Assembly: GCA_964402925.1 (NCBI GenBank)
Contig: CAYOED010000058.1
Coordinates: 1-22,614 of the forward strand
Direction of reading: 5' to 3'
Length of the DNA stretch: 22,614 bases
Source: Suilimivivens sp964402925
GTDB lineage: Bacteria; Bacillota; Clostridia; Lachnospirales; Lachnospiraceae
Below, piece after piece: positions 7,104-15,551 of the stretch. A program made the translations under genes and the position numbers. Under the pieces are notes generated by a model that saw only the letters and a list, made by a program, of their open reading frames with translations, was not told where the DNA came from and did not search any database. Numbering within the stretch: position 1 is the stretch's first letter; every line of letters begins with the position of its first letter.

Positions 7104-8327
7104 ATGAAGATAAGGACAGGCGGCGTGACCGCAGCAAAAGGATTTGAGGCAGCAGGTGTTGAGGCTGGGATTAAGTATAAGGATAGAAAGGACATGGCGC
7201 TTATTTACAGTCAGAAGCCCTGTGTGCTGGCAGGAACTTTCACCAGTAATGTGGTGAAAGCTGCTCCGGTTTTGTGGGACAAAAAAGTGGTGGAGGAATC
7301 ACCTTTTGGGCAGGCTGTGATTGTGAACGCAGGAATTGCAAATGCCTGCACAGGCAAAGAAGGCTATGAATATTGCAAGAAAACGGCATCGCGGGCATCC
7401 GCAGTGCTTCATATACCGGAGGAGTCAATATTGGTTGCATCTACCGGAGTGATTGGAATGCAGCTTCCCATAGACAGGATAGAGGCAGGAGTCGAGAAAC
7501 TCGCCAAAGCAAAGACCGACACCATAGAGGCGGGGAGACAGGCGGCGGAGGCAATCATGACGACTGATACGCGTTCTAAGCAGGTTGCTGTAGAGATTGA
7601 CCTTAATGGTATCAAGGTAACCTTGGGCGGTATGAGTAAAGGCTCTGGAATGATTCATCCGAATATGTGCACAATGCTTGCCTTTATAACAACTGATGCA
7701 GTCATTTCAAAAGAGGTTCTGACTAAAGTGGTCAAAGAGGATGTGCTTGACACTTTTAACATGATTTCTGTGGATGGTGATACTTCCACCAATGATACTC
7801 TTCTGGTGATGGCAAACGGCATGGCTGAAAATGAGGAAATTAAAGAAGGCACGCCGGAATATGAAGCATTTAAGGAGGCGCTTCACTACATAAACGAAAC
7901 CCTTGCTAAGATGATGGCTGGTGACGGTGAAGGGGCTACCGCTCTTTTAGAGGCAAAGGTGATTGGCGCAGCTACCAAGGAAGATGCAAGGAGATTAAGT
8001 AAATCCGTGGTATGTTCCAACTTAACCAAGGCAGCGATTTATGGACATGACGCAAACTTTGGGCGGATGATCTGTGCGCTGGGATATTCTGGAGTCTCCT
8101 TTGACCCGGACAAAATAGAGCTTTTCTTTGAGAGCAAAGCCGGACGGATACAGGTTTGCAAAGATGGGATATCTACTAATTACAGTGAGGAAGAAGCAAG
8201 CAGGATCTTGTCAGAACCGGAGGTGACTATTTTAGCTGACATGAAGATGGGAAATGAGACAGCAACCGCATGGGGATGTGATCTTACCTATGATTATGTA
8301 AAAATCAATGCGGATTATAGAAGCTAG
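7104..8327 (+). CDS. argJ: Bifunctional ornithine acetyltransferase / N-acetylglutamate synthase
   Basis: ArgJ moves the acetyl group from N-acetylornithine to glutamate, recycling acetyl groups in the cyclic arginine pathway; some forms also use acetyl-CoA. The 407-residue length fits the family. ArgJ is made as a precursor that cuts itself before a catalytic Thr. The matching site is HPNMC-TMLAFITTDA, with Thr190 as the expected new N-terminus of the beta chain. The GMSKGSGMIHPNM segment before it and AAIYGHDANFGRMICALGYSG are other family hallmarks. The start is preceded by AGAGGAGA. It heads a tight argJ-argB-argD run but stands 37 bp after the Fic gene, with no obvious promoter or terminator between, so it may depend on upstream transcription. 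Confidence 0.96.
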   Translation: MKIRTGGVTAAKGFEAAGVEAGIKYKDRKDMALIYSQKPCVLAGTFTSNVVKAAPVLWDKKVVEESPFGQAVIVNAGIANACTGKEGYEYCKKTASRASAVLHIPEESILVASTGVIGMQLPIDRIEAGVEKLAKAKTDTIEAGRQAAEAIMTTDTRSKQVAVEIDLNGIKVTLGGMSKGSGMIHPNMCTMLAFITTDAVISKEVLTKVVKEDVLDTFNMISVDGDTSTNDTLLVMANGMAENEEIKEGTPEYEAFKEALHYINETLAKMMAGDGEGATALLEAKVIGAATKEDARRLSKSVVCSNLTKAAIYGHDANFGRMICALGYSGVSFDPDKIELFFESKAGRIQVCKDGISTNYSEEEASRILSEPEVTILADMKMGNETATAWGCDLTYDYVKINADYRS

Positions 8328-8366
8328 GGATTGTTAGATGGATTAGAATAGAAAATGGAGGAAAAA

Positions 8367-9269
8367 ATGAGCAAAGATATACAGGAAGTATTAAAAAAAG
8401 CGGAGGTACTGATTGAAGCACTTCCATATATACAAAAATTCAACCGTAAGATTATTGTGGTCAAGTACGGCGGTTCAGCCATGAGCAATGAAGAACTGCA
8501 GAAAAATGTCATCAAGGATGTGACGCTGCTTAAGCTGGTAGGATTTAAGCCTATTATCGTCCATGGCGGCGGCAAGGAGATCAGCCGTTGGGTAGGCAAG
8601 GTAGGTAAGGAAGCAAAATTCGTGAACGGGCTTCGGGTGACAGATGAGGAGACCATGGAAATTGCAGAGATGGTGCTTGGCAGGGTAAATAAGAGGCTGG
8701 TTACCATGGTACAGGAGCTTGGTGTAAGAGCAGTGGGAATCAGCGGCAAGGACGGCGGTCTTATTAGTGTGGAGAAAAAATATTCAAACGGCGAGGATAT
8801 TGGTTTTGTAGGGGATATTAAAAATGTCAATCCTAAAATCCTATATGACCTTCTGGAAAAGGATTTTCTTCCCATTGTCGCTCCCATAGGGCTGGATGAT
8901 GAATTTGCCACTTATAACATCAATGCAGATGATGCGGCATGTGCCATTGCAAAGGCGGTAGGAGCGGATAAGCTGGTATTTCTTACCGATATCGAGGGGC
9001 TTTACAAGGACATTAATGATAAAAGTTCCTTTATTCCAAGAATCACTGTATCCGATGCGGATGCCCTTATTGAAGGCGGGCTGATTGGCGGCGGTATGCT
9101 TCCGAAGCTGGGAAATTGTACTTCCGCGGTGAAAAACGGTGTCAACAGAGTGCATATTCTGGATGGGCGTATTTTGCACTGCCTGCTTCTTGAGATCTTT
9201 ACCAATGAAGGTGTGGGAACTATGATTCTCAGGGATGAAGACAGGCAGCTTTGTGAACAGAATGATTAA
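8367..9269 (+). CDS. argB: Acetylglutamate kinase
   Basis: ArgB phosphorylates N-acetylglutamate with ATP, the second step of arginine synthesis and usually the control point. The 300-residue product belongs to the amino acid kinase fold: VVKYGGSAM (residues 32-40), IVHGGGKEI, GISGKDGGLI, INADDAACAIAKAVGADKLV, TDIEGLY and IEGGLIGGGMLPKL. The N-terminal helix before the first strand (VLIEALPYIQKF) is the segment that, in arginine-sensitive ArgB proteins, links dimers into a hexamer and carries feedback inhibition. Its presence suggests inhibition by arginine. I chose ATG 8367 because GGAGG (8357-8361) lies directly upstream; an ATG at 8355 would overlap that site. Confidence 0.96.
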   Translation: MSKDIQEVLKKAEVLIEALPYIQKFNRKIIVVKYGGSAMSNEELQKNVIKDVTLLKLVGFKPIIVHGGGKEISRWVGKVGKEAKFVNGLRVTDEETMEIAEMVLGRVNKRLVTMVQELGVRAVGISGKDGGLISVEKKYSNGEDIGFVGDIKNVNPKILYDLLEKDFLPIVAPIGLDDEFATYNINADDAACAIAKAVGADKLVFLTDIEGLYKDINDKSSFIPRITVSDADALIEGGLIGGGMLPKLGNCTSAVKNGVNRVHILDGRILHCLLLEIFTNEGVGTMILRDEDRQLCEQND

Positions 9270-9290
9270 AAGAGAGGTTAAAAAAGAAAG

Positions 9291-10487
9291 ATGGAAACGA
9301 TGAAACAGTATATTGATGACGCTGAAAAGGCGCTGCTGCATACTTACAACCGGTATCAGGTGGTTTTGGATAAGGGAGACGGCGTATACCTTTATGACAT
9401 TGAGGGGAAAAAATACCTGGACTTCTGTGCAGGGATTGCGGTATTTGCGCTAGGCTATAACAATAAAAAATATAATGATGCTTTGAAAGCACAGATTGAT
9501 AAGTTGATTCATACTTCCAACTACTATTATAATGTTCCTGCTATCGAGGCGGCAAAAAAGATAAAAGAGGTTTCCGGGATGGATCGGGTCTTTTTTACCA
9601 ACAGCGGCGCCGAGGCTGTGGAGGGAGCCATAAAGGCAGCACGTAAGTATGCTTATTTAAAGGATGGACGGAAAGATCATGAGATCATTGCAATGGAGCA
9701 TTCCTTTCATGGACGAACCTTTGGAGCTTTGTCGGTAACGGGTAATGCCAAGTACCGGGAGGCTTTTGAGCCGATGATTGGAAATGTCCGGTTTGCTCAA
9801 ATGAATGATTTTGACAGTGTGCTTAACCAGGTGAATGACAAAACCTGCGCGATTTTGTTTGAGACGGTGCAGGGAGAGGGCGGCATTCATCCTGCGCAGG
9901 AAAATTTTATGAAGCAGGTGAAAGCGCTCTGTGAGGAAAAGGATATCCTGCTTATCCTAGATGAAATCCAGTGCGGAATGGGGCGTACCGGTTATATGTA
10001 TGCATGGCAGAGATATGGAATTAAGCCGGATATTATGACCACAGCCAAGGCATTGGGATGCGGCATTCCTGTGGGAGCATTTCTGATGACAGAAAAGGTG
10101 GGGGCAAATTCCCTTACAAGCGGCGATCACGGCACCACCTACGGAGGAAATCCGCTGGCAGGCGCTGCCATAAATATTGTACTTGATTTATTTGAGGAGA
10201 ACCATATAATAGATAATGTGACTACGACAGGGGCTTATCTGGAGAAAAAGCTGGATGAACTTGTTAGGGAATATGATTGTATAGAAACCAGACGCGGCAT
10301 TGGACTGATGCAGGGACTTGTATTTAACAGACCGGTAGGGGATATCATTACGAAAGCGCTTGAGAGAGGATTGGTTCTCATCAATGCAGGAACAGATATC
10401 ATCCGTTTTGTACCGCCCCTTATCATCACGAAGGAACATGTAGATGAAATGACAGCAATTTTAAAGGACTGTCTGGATGCAGAATAG
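9291..10487 (+). CDS. argD: Acetylornithine aminotransferase
   Basis: ArgD is a PLP-dependent class III aminotransferase that converts N-acetylglutamate semialdehyde and glutamate to N-acetylornithine and 2-oxoglutarate. The 398-residue product has FFTNSGAEAVEGAIKAA (phosphate-binding region, around residues 101-117), HSFHGRTFGALSVTG, LILDEIQCGMGRTG (the Asp that contacts PLP), and the Schiff-base lysine Lys253 in TTAKALGCGIPVGAF. YGGNPLAGAA follows. It starts 21 bp after argB and closes the arginine cluster. Genes for ornithine carbamoyltransferase and argG/argH are not in the window. A second in-frame ATG three codons downstream (9300) is possible. Confidence 0.95.
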   Translation: METMKQYIDDAEKALLHTYNRYQVVLDKGDGVYLYDIEGKKYLDFCAGIAVFALGYNNKKYNDALKAQIDKLIHTSNYYYNVPAIEAAKKIKEVSGMDRVFFTNSGAEAVEGAIKAARKYAYLKDGRKDHEIIAMEHSFHGRTFGALSVTGNAKYREAFEPMIGNVRFAQMNDFDSVLNQVNDKTCAILFETVQGEGGIHPAQENFMKQVKALCEEKDILLILDEIQCGMGRTGYMYAWQRYGIKPDIMTTAKALGCGIPVGAFLMTEKVGANSLTSGDHGTTYGGNPLAGAAINIVLDLFEENHIIDNVTTTGAYLEKKLDELVREYDCIETRRGIGLMQGLVFNRPVGDIITKALERGLVLINAGTDIIRFVPPLIITKEHVDEMTAILKDCLDAE

Positions 10488-10501
10488 AAATGGAGTAAAG
10501 A

Positions 10502-12013
10502 ATGAGTCTGAAAAAACGACTTACGGCAGTTTGTATGATTGCCATAGCTGCAGTGATTGTCTTTGTCATTGCCATATCAGGCTGGCAAGTGAGTGAAAAG
10601 CAGGAGGATGCTGTTATATTTACGGGAGGAAAGGAGACCATTTACCTGTGGTATACGGATGAAACACTTACTTCCTATTTGAGCAGTGCGGCAGTTACTT
10701 ATAATGAGACCCATGATGTACGGATCGTACCGGTATTGGAATCGGGACTTGAATATCTTGAGAGAATCAACCACACCTCGCTTGAAAGCAGTGCGCCGGA
10801 TTTATTTATTATCAGCCATGATTCACTGGGAAAGGCATATCTTGCAGGTCTGGCAAGCGAAATAAAGCCTAAGGATGGCATAAAACCGGATGAGGTTTAT
10901 ATAGGCACAGGGTTGCAGGCAGCATCTTATAAAGACAAGATTATTGGATATCCTTTTTATTTTGAGACTAGTTCACTGCTGTACAATAAAACCTATCTGG
11001 AAGATATGGCGAGGAGTCAGATGGAGGCGGAGGCTGACCTGGCAGAAGGGGAAGCAGCTCAGGAGAGGATAGAGGAAGCAGGGGAAGAAGGACAGACGCT
11101 GGAGGCGGAGAATACGCAGGATGTGGTATTTACAGAAGAGCAGATTGAAGCAAAAGTGCAGCAGCTCCTCCCCGCTACGATTCAGGATATTGAATCCTTT
11201 GCGGATAATTACGATGCGCCGGAGCAGGTAGAGGGCGTTTTTAAATGGGATGTCACAGACATTTTTTACAACTACTTTTTTATAGGAAATTCCATTAAAA
11301 TGGGCGGAGAAGCCGGATGGGATACCGCACAGATCGATATCTATAATCTGGATGCGATTGCAAGTCTGCGTGTTTATCAGGAATTGAACCAGTTCTTTTC
11401 CATTGATACCGGCGAAATCGAATACGAGGCGATACTGGATGAATTCATGGCTGGAAAGATGGTCTTTACGATGGCGACCACAGATGCGGTATTTAAGCTG
11501 GAGCAGGCGAAAGCGGATGGATTGCTTGAATATGATTATGATATTGCGCTGACGCCGGCGATAGATGAGAACAGACAGACTCGTTCCCTGTCCATGACAA
11601 GCTGCGTGGTCGTAAACGGTTATTCGGAAAATAAGGAGGTTGCCAACGATTTTGCATACTTCCTGACTGCCGGGTACAATGATATTCTGTATGCAAGGAC
11701 GGGAAAGGTTTCAGCGGCAAAGGACGTTGATTATGGCTATGATCCGCTTGACAAATTTGCGGCGGAGTATGAAAAATCCATATCCATGCCTAAAATGATC
11801 GAAACCAGTAATTTCTGGGTGAAGCTGGAGGTTGCATTTTCACAGATCTGGAACGGGGCGGATGCCAACGAAAAGTTGAAAGAACTGTCAGAGCAGATCA
11901 TGTCACAAGTGACAGGCACAGCCTACGAGGAAGACTATCTTGAGGAACCGAAGGAGCAGGAAGAAGAGTATCCGGACGAAGAGGAAGGCGCGCAGGAGGG
12001 AACCGAGGAGTAA
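10502..12013 (+). CDS. Membrane-anchored extracellular solute-binding protein (family 1-like)
   Basis: The 503-residue product resembles sugar-type ABC solute-binding proteins: TIYLWYTDETLTSYLSSAAV at the start of the mature part, SAPDLFIISHDSLGKAYLAG, GYPFYFETSSLLYNK, FMAGKMVFTMATTDAVFKLE and NKEVANDFAYFLT. Most Firmicute binding proteins are lipoproteins, but no lipobox cysteine is visible. Instead a basic start (MSLKKR) and one hydrophobic helix (about residues 7-27) probably anchor it. Two features are odd: an acidic insertion at about residues 168-215, rich in Glu and Ala, and a very acidic C-terminal tail over the last 30 residues. No permease or ATPase gene is adjacent, so it is an orphan here. 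It starts 14 bp after argD and may be co-transcribed with it. The ligand is unknown. Confidence 0.8.
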   Translation: MSLKKRLTAVCMIAIAAVIVFVIAISGWQVSEKQEDAVIFTGGKETIYLWYTDETLTSYLSSAAVTYNETHDVRIVPVLESGLEYLERINHTSLESSAPDLFIISHDSLGKAYLAGLASEIKPKDGIKPDEVYIGTGLQAASYKDKIIGYPFYFETSSLLYNKTYLEDMARSQMEAEADLAEGEAAQERIEEAGEEGQTLEAENTQDVVFTEEQIEAKVQQLLPATIQDIESFADNYDAPEQVEGVFKWDVTDIFYNYFFIGNSIKMGGEAGWDTAQIDIYNLDAIASLRVYQELNQFFSIDTGEIEYEAILDEFMAGKMVFTMATTDAVFKLEQAKADGLLEYDYDIALTPAIDENRQTRSLSMTSCVVVNGYSENKEVANDFAYFLTAGYNDILYARTGKVSAAKDVDYGYDPLDKFAAEYEKSISMPKMIETSNFWVKLEVAFSQIWNGADANEKLKELSEQIMSQVTGTAYEEDYLEEPKEQEEEYPDEEEGAQEGTEE

Positions 12014-12095
12014 GAATAAAAGCCGATTGTCGTTATGAATAATTTTCCAATCATATGGGCATCATGAATTAACGAAAAGTGTTAAGGAGGCTCAT

Positions 12096-12527
12096 ATGAT
12101 TGGATTTTTTATTGCACTTATTTCGGGTGCCCTGATGAGTATTCAGGGCGTGTTCAATACGCAGGTGACCAAGACTTCCGGTATTTGGGTTGCCAATGCT
12201 TTTGTTCAGTTTACAGCGCTTCTGGTTTGTCTTGGCGCATGGTTTCTTACGGACCGCTCATCCTTTGGAACATTATTCAAAGTGGAACCAAAGTACATGC
12301 TGCTGGGGGGCGCTATAGGGGCATTCATCACATATACCGTAATCAAAAGCATGGAGATGCTGGGACCTGCAAGGGCAGTTATGCTGATCGTGATTGCCCA
12401 ACTCATCATAGCATATGTCATTGAATTGATGGGATTGTTCGGCGTGGAAAAACAGCCCCTTGAATGGAGAAAAATCATTGGAATGCTGGTAGCGATAGCG
12501 GGAATCGTGGTCTTCAAATGGAAATGA
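12096..12527 (+). CDS. Small DMT-superfamily membrane protein (YdcZ/DUF606 type)
   Basis: The 143-residue, very hydrophobic protein has about five membrane helices. It begins with MIGFFIALISGALMSIQGVF and the NTQVTKTSG loop typical of the DUF606/YdcZ family. It continues with WVANAFVQFTALLVCLGAWF, YMLLGGAIGAFITYTVI, GPARAVMLIVIAQLIIAYVI and IIGMLVAIAGIVVF. Relatives are presumed transporters, often working as homo- or heterodimers; the substrate is unknown. The start is supported by a strong AAGGAGG a few bases upstream. A new promoter begins downstream at 12547, so this gene probably ends a transcription unit, although no clear hairpin terminator follows it. Confidence 0.85.
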   Translation: MIGFFIALISGALMSIQGVFNTQVTKTSGIWVANAFVQFTALLVCLGAWFLTDRSSFGTLFKVEPKYMLLGGAIGAFITYTVIKSMEMLGPARAVMLIVIAQLIIAYVIELMGLFGVEKQPLEWRKIIGMLVAIAGIVVFKWK

Positions 12528-12546
12528 AAAATCATAAATATTTGGC

Positions 12547-12575
12547 TTGTCAATCTATTCGATTTAATTTAAAAT
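12547..12575 (+). promoter_or_regulatory. Probable sigma-A promoter of comEA
   Basis: TTGTCA (12547-12552), a 17-bp spacer and TAAAAT (12570-12575) make a good housekeeping promoter in an AT-rich gap. Transcription would begin near 12582 and leave a leader of about 60 nt that contains the hairpin at 12598-12631. It probably drives comEA and the regulator-kinase-lipoprotein-comEC genes that follow. Confidence 0.65.
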
Positions 12576-12597
12576 GAAATGGTATCGTTATAAGGGG

Positions 12598-12631
12598 CTT
12601 TCTGTGCGAGGGCATTTTGCGTAACAGAAAG
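12598..12631 (+). promoter_or_regulatory. Leader hairpin overlapping the comEA ribosome binding site
   Basis: CTTTCTGT (12598-12605) is exactly complementary to ACAGAAAG (12624-12631). The 3' arm includes the first half of the comEA ribosome binding site (AGAAAGGAG, 12627-12635). When folded, the stem would partly hide the site, which could limit ComEA translation. The stem is only 8 bp with an 18-nt loop, so the regulatory role is tentative. Confidence 0.45.
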
Positions 12632-12640
12632 GAGATAGCG

Positions 12641-13318
12641 ATGAAAAAGAATTTTGGATTGGCAGCAGGAATTTTAGTGGTGTTTTTCTGTATGTTTTTA
12701 GGTTGTGAAAAGAGGGAAAGGGAGCAGGAGGAATTGCTGCTCCTTCCTGTCAATGATACGGAATCAGATGCAGTATCACAAGAGGCTGGAGCAGTAATGA
12801 CCGGGATGCCGGAAGATACAGAAAAGCCATCTGATACAGCGAAGGACAGCGTCAGGGAGTCTGATGCTGTGCAATACTGTGTAGTACATATCTGCGGTGC
12901 AGTGAGAGAGCCGGGCGTTTATACGCTTGAAGGCAAAAGCCGAATTTATCAGGCAGTTGAGAAGGCAGGCGGGTTTCGCGAAGATGCAGCTCAGGACTAT
13001 CTGAATCAGGCGGATCTGATTACAGATGGCATGAAGATTTATATACCGACGGAAAGCGAAGTAGAAGAAACAGGAATGACGAATATTTGGGAGAGTTCCA
13101 GCAATGATAGTACAGAGAAAGAAAATTCTTTAGTAAATATCAATACTGCTGGAGAAGAACTTCTGTGCACGCTTCCAGGTGTAGGGAGTACTAAGGCAAA
13201 AAGCATTATTTCCTATAGGGAAAAGAATGGACCATTTGAGAAAAAAGAAGACATCATGAACGTTGAGGGAATAAAAAATGGGCTGTTTGAAAAGATAAAA
13301 GACAGCATTACAGTTTAG
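12641..13318 (+). CDS. comEA: ComEA-type DNA-binding competence protein
   Basis: ComEA binds double-stranded DNA outside the membrane and hands it to the ComEC channel during transformation. The 225-residue product has an N-terminal hydrophobic segment ending in FLGC (Cys22), which looks like a loose lipobox, so it may be lipid-anchored rather than membrane-spanning as in Bacillus. A linker rich in Asp/Glu/Ser/Thr is followed by an SLBB domain (VVHICGAVREPGVYTL ... IYQAVEKAGGF ... DGMKIYIP). The C-terminal tandem helix-hairpin-helix (VNINTAGEELLCTLPGVGST, then KAKSIISYREKNGPF) carries the DNA-binding signature. ATG 12641 is chosen over an upstream TTG at 12617 because the GGAG site lies between them at 12631-12634. 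The comEC gene lies four genes downstream. Confidence 0.92.
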   Translation: MKKNFGLAAGILVVFFCMFLGCEKREREQEELLLLPVNDTESDAVSQEAGAVMTGMPEDTEKPSDTAKDSVRESDAVQYCVVHICGAVREPGVYTLEGKSRIYQAVEKAGGFREDAAQDYLNQADLITDGMKIYIPTESEVEETGMTNIWESSSNDSTEKENSLVNINTAGEELLCTLPGVGSTKAKSIISYREKNGPFEKKEDIMNVEGIKNGLFEKIKDSITV

Positions 13319-13346
13319 TCATGCAAAATAAGGTGGGATTGATAAT

Positions 13347-14027
13347 ATGGCAAAAAAAGTGCTGGTTGTGGATGATGAAAAGCTGATCGTAAAGGGAATA
13401 CGTTTTAGCCTAGAGCAGGATGGAATGGAAGTAGACTGTGCTTATGACGGCGAGGAAGCGCTGGAGATGATCAGAAACAAGGAGTATGACATTATTTTGC
13501 TGGATGTCATGCTTCCTAAGCTTACAGGATTTGAGGTCTGTCAGCAGACCAGGGAATTTTCAAGTGTCCCGATTGTTATGTTAACTGCAAAGGGAGAAGA
13601 TATGGATAAGATACTGGGTCTTGAGTACGGCGCAGATGATTATATCACCAAACCCTTTAATATCTTAGAAGTTAAGGCAAGGATCAAAGCCATAATAAGA
13701 CGTACTTCTCCTAAACCGAAGGAAGCAGCAAAGATTATCGAGAGTGGGGACATGAGGCTTGACTGCGATGGCAGAAGAGTCTATGTGGCAGGGAAGGAAA
13801 TTAATCTGACTGCAAAGGAATTTGAATTATTAGAACTGCTTGTCGTGAATGTCAATAAAGTATACAGCAGGGAAAATCTGCTGAAACTGGTATGGGGAAA
13901 TGATTATCCGGGGGATGTCCGGACGGTGGATGTACATATCAGAAGACTGAGGGAGAAGATTGAGCAGAATCCTTCAGAGCCTAAATATGTGCATACAAAA
14001 TGGGGCGTGGGGTATTATTTTGCGTAG
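13347..14027 (+). CDS. OmpR/PhoB-family response regulator
   Basis: A 226-residue transcription regulator with an N-terminal receiver domain. The acidic pocket is in VLVVDDEKL (Asp9, Asp10). The phosphoacceptor is Asp53 in ILLDVMLPKLTG, the signalling Thr is Thr80 in VMLTAKGED, and Lys102 is in ITKPF. The C-terminal winged-helix DNA-binding domain (about residues 128-226) has LTAKEFELLELL, SRENLLKLVWG and RTVDVHIRRLREKIE. It resembles the WalR/PhoB group. It is followed 35 bp later by its likely partner kinase and then by a GerMN lipoprotein. The target genes are unknown, though its position between comEA and comEC hints at an envelope or competence role. Confidence 0.94.
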   Translation: MAKKVLVVDDEKLIVKGIRFSLEQDGMEVDCAYDGEEALEMIRNKEYDIILLDVMLPKLTGFEVCQQTREFSSVPIVMLTAKGEDMDKILGLEYGADDYITKPFNILEVKARIKAIIRRTSPKPKEAAKIIESGDMRLDCDGRRVYVAGKEINLTAKEFELLELLVVNVNKVYSRENLLKLVWGNDYPGDVRTVDVHIRRLREKIEQNPSEPKYVHTKWGVGYYFA

Positions 14028-14062
14028 CCCTTTAAAAGCTGGTTTGAAAGGCAGTGCCGATT

Positions 14063-15541
14063 ATGGCTGATATAAAAGCAATTCTTAAAAATATGAAAAT
14101 ATGGCGGAGCCTCAAGGTCCGCCTGTTTATCATTATGTTTCTTATGGGAAGTATTCCCAGTATCTTTGTGCGTGTGGGCATTTTAGAAAATTATGAAAGC
14201 CGTGCGGTGGAGGTACGGACTTCTGATGTACAGACGCAGCTTAGAATCATTGCAAATCACCTGATTACATACAATTACCTGCAGGATGCCTCATCAGAGG
14301 TGATAGGCGCAGAACTTGAACAGATTTCAAACCTGTACAACGGGAGGGTTCTTATCATCAACGGAAATTTGAAAGTGGTGAAAGACACTTATGCGATCAG
14401 TGAAGGCAAAACGATTATATCTGAAGAAGTCATCCGATGCATGAAAGGTATTAATACGACAAATTACGATGCAGTCAATGGATTCATTGAGATTACGATT
14501 CCAATTGTGGAAACGGTGTCCGCACAGATGGCGACTGCAGAGGTGCCGGAAGGGACGGAAGTGGTAAGAGGAGTAATGCTTACCAGTGTTTCTACGGACA
14601 GTATCGTAAATACCATGGAGCTTTTGAACCGAAAGGCACTTATCGTTGAGATTATTATGGTTTTTTGTATTTTTGCCATCGCTCTTATTTTGGCGCAGAT
14701 TCTAATCAGACCCTTTGACCGGATTTCAAAGGCAATCAGTGAAGTGAAGGAAGGATATACCAATGATCCTGTTTCAGTGCCGGATTATCTGGAGACAGAG
14801 CATATTGTTGATGCTTTCAACAGTCTCCTTGAGAGGATGAAAGCGCTGGATGATTCCAGAAATGAATTTGTGGCAAATGTGTCTCATGAGCTTAAGACAC
14901 CGATTACTTCTGTCAAAGTGCTGGCAGACTCTTTGTTAGCGCAGCAGGATGTCCCGGCGGAGCTTTATCATGAGTTCATGGTGGATATCGCAGAAGAAAT
15001 CGAGAGAGAAGATAAAATTATCAACGACCTGCTGGCACTGGTAAAGTTGGATAAATCGGTAGCAAAACTAAATATCAGCGCGATCAACATCAATGACCTG
15101 ACTGAAATCATTTTAAAGAGGCTCCGGCCTATTGCAAGAAAAAATAACATTGAGGTAACTTTAATCAGTAAGCGCGAGATCATAGCAGAAGTGGATGAGG
15201 TAAAGATGTCCCTGATATTGACTAATTTGGTCGAAAATGCGATTAAGTATAACCGAGAGCAGGGAAAAGTGGATGTGACACTGGACGCAGACCATCAGTT
15301 TTTCACGGTAGAGGTGGCGGATACCGGAATCGGTATTCCGGCGGAGTCCATAAGCCAGATTTATGAACGTTTCTACAGAGTGGATAAGTCGCATTCAAGG
15401 GAGATTGGCGGTACAGGATTAGGTCTTGCCATCACCAGAAATGCGGTTATGCTCCACAGAGGCTCGATCAAGGTAGACAGTGTGGAGGGAGAAGGATCAA
15501 CGTTTACGTTAAAGATACCGCTTATAAGGGCTTTATTATAA
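14063..15541 (+). CDS. Membrane sensor histidine kinase
   Basis: The likely partner of the preceding regulator. In the 492-residue product, a first membrane helix (about residues 17-38) is followed by an extracellular sensor domain of about 155 residues, a second helix (about 193-216), a HAMP-like segment (RPFDRISKAISEVKEG), then the dimerisation and phosphotransfer domain. His275 in FVANVSHELKTPITS is the phosphorylated residue. The ATP-binding domain shows the N box (LTNLVENAIKYN), DTGIGIP, and GGTGLGLAI. The architecture is WalK/PhoR-like but without a PAS domain. ATG 14063 is preferred over GTG 14054 because GAAAGG (14046-14051) is too close to the GTG. The gene ends 10 bp before the GerMN lipoprotein gene. 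Confidence 0.93.
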   Translation: MADIKAILKNMKIWRSLKVRLFIIMFLMGSIPSIFVRVGILENYESRAVEVRTSDVQTQLRIIANHLITYNYLQDASSEVIGAELEQISNLYNGRVLIINGNLKVVKDTYAISEGKTIISEEVIRCMKGINTTNYDAVNGFIEITIPIVETVSAQMATAEVPEGTEVVRGVMLTSVSTDSIVNTMELLNRKALIVEIIMVFCIFAIALILAQILIRPFDRISKAISEVKEGYTNDPVSVPDYLETEHIVDAFNSLLERMKALDDSRNEFVANVSHELKTPITSVKVLADSLLAQQDVPAELYHEFMVDIAEEIEREDKIINDLLALVKLDKSVAKLNISAININDLTEIILKRLRPIARKNNIEVTLISKREIIAEVDEVKMSLILTNLVENAIKYNREQGKVDVTLDADHQFFTVEVADTGIGIPAESISQIYERFYRVDKSHSREIGGTGLGLAITRNAVMLHRGSIKVDSVEGEGSTFTLKIPLIRALL

Positions 15542-15551
15542 GGAGAGTGGA

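Noticed and set aside
6619..7137. Minus-strand open frame of 172 codons over the Fic repeat region
   Set aside because: Shadow of the 21-bp repeats (repeated Cys/Phe/Met pattern), no ribosome binding site, fully overlapped by a clear gene.
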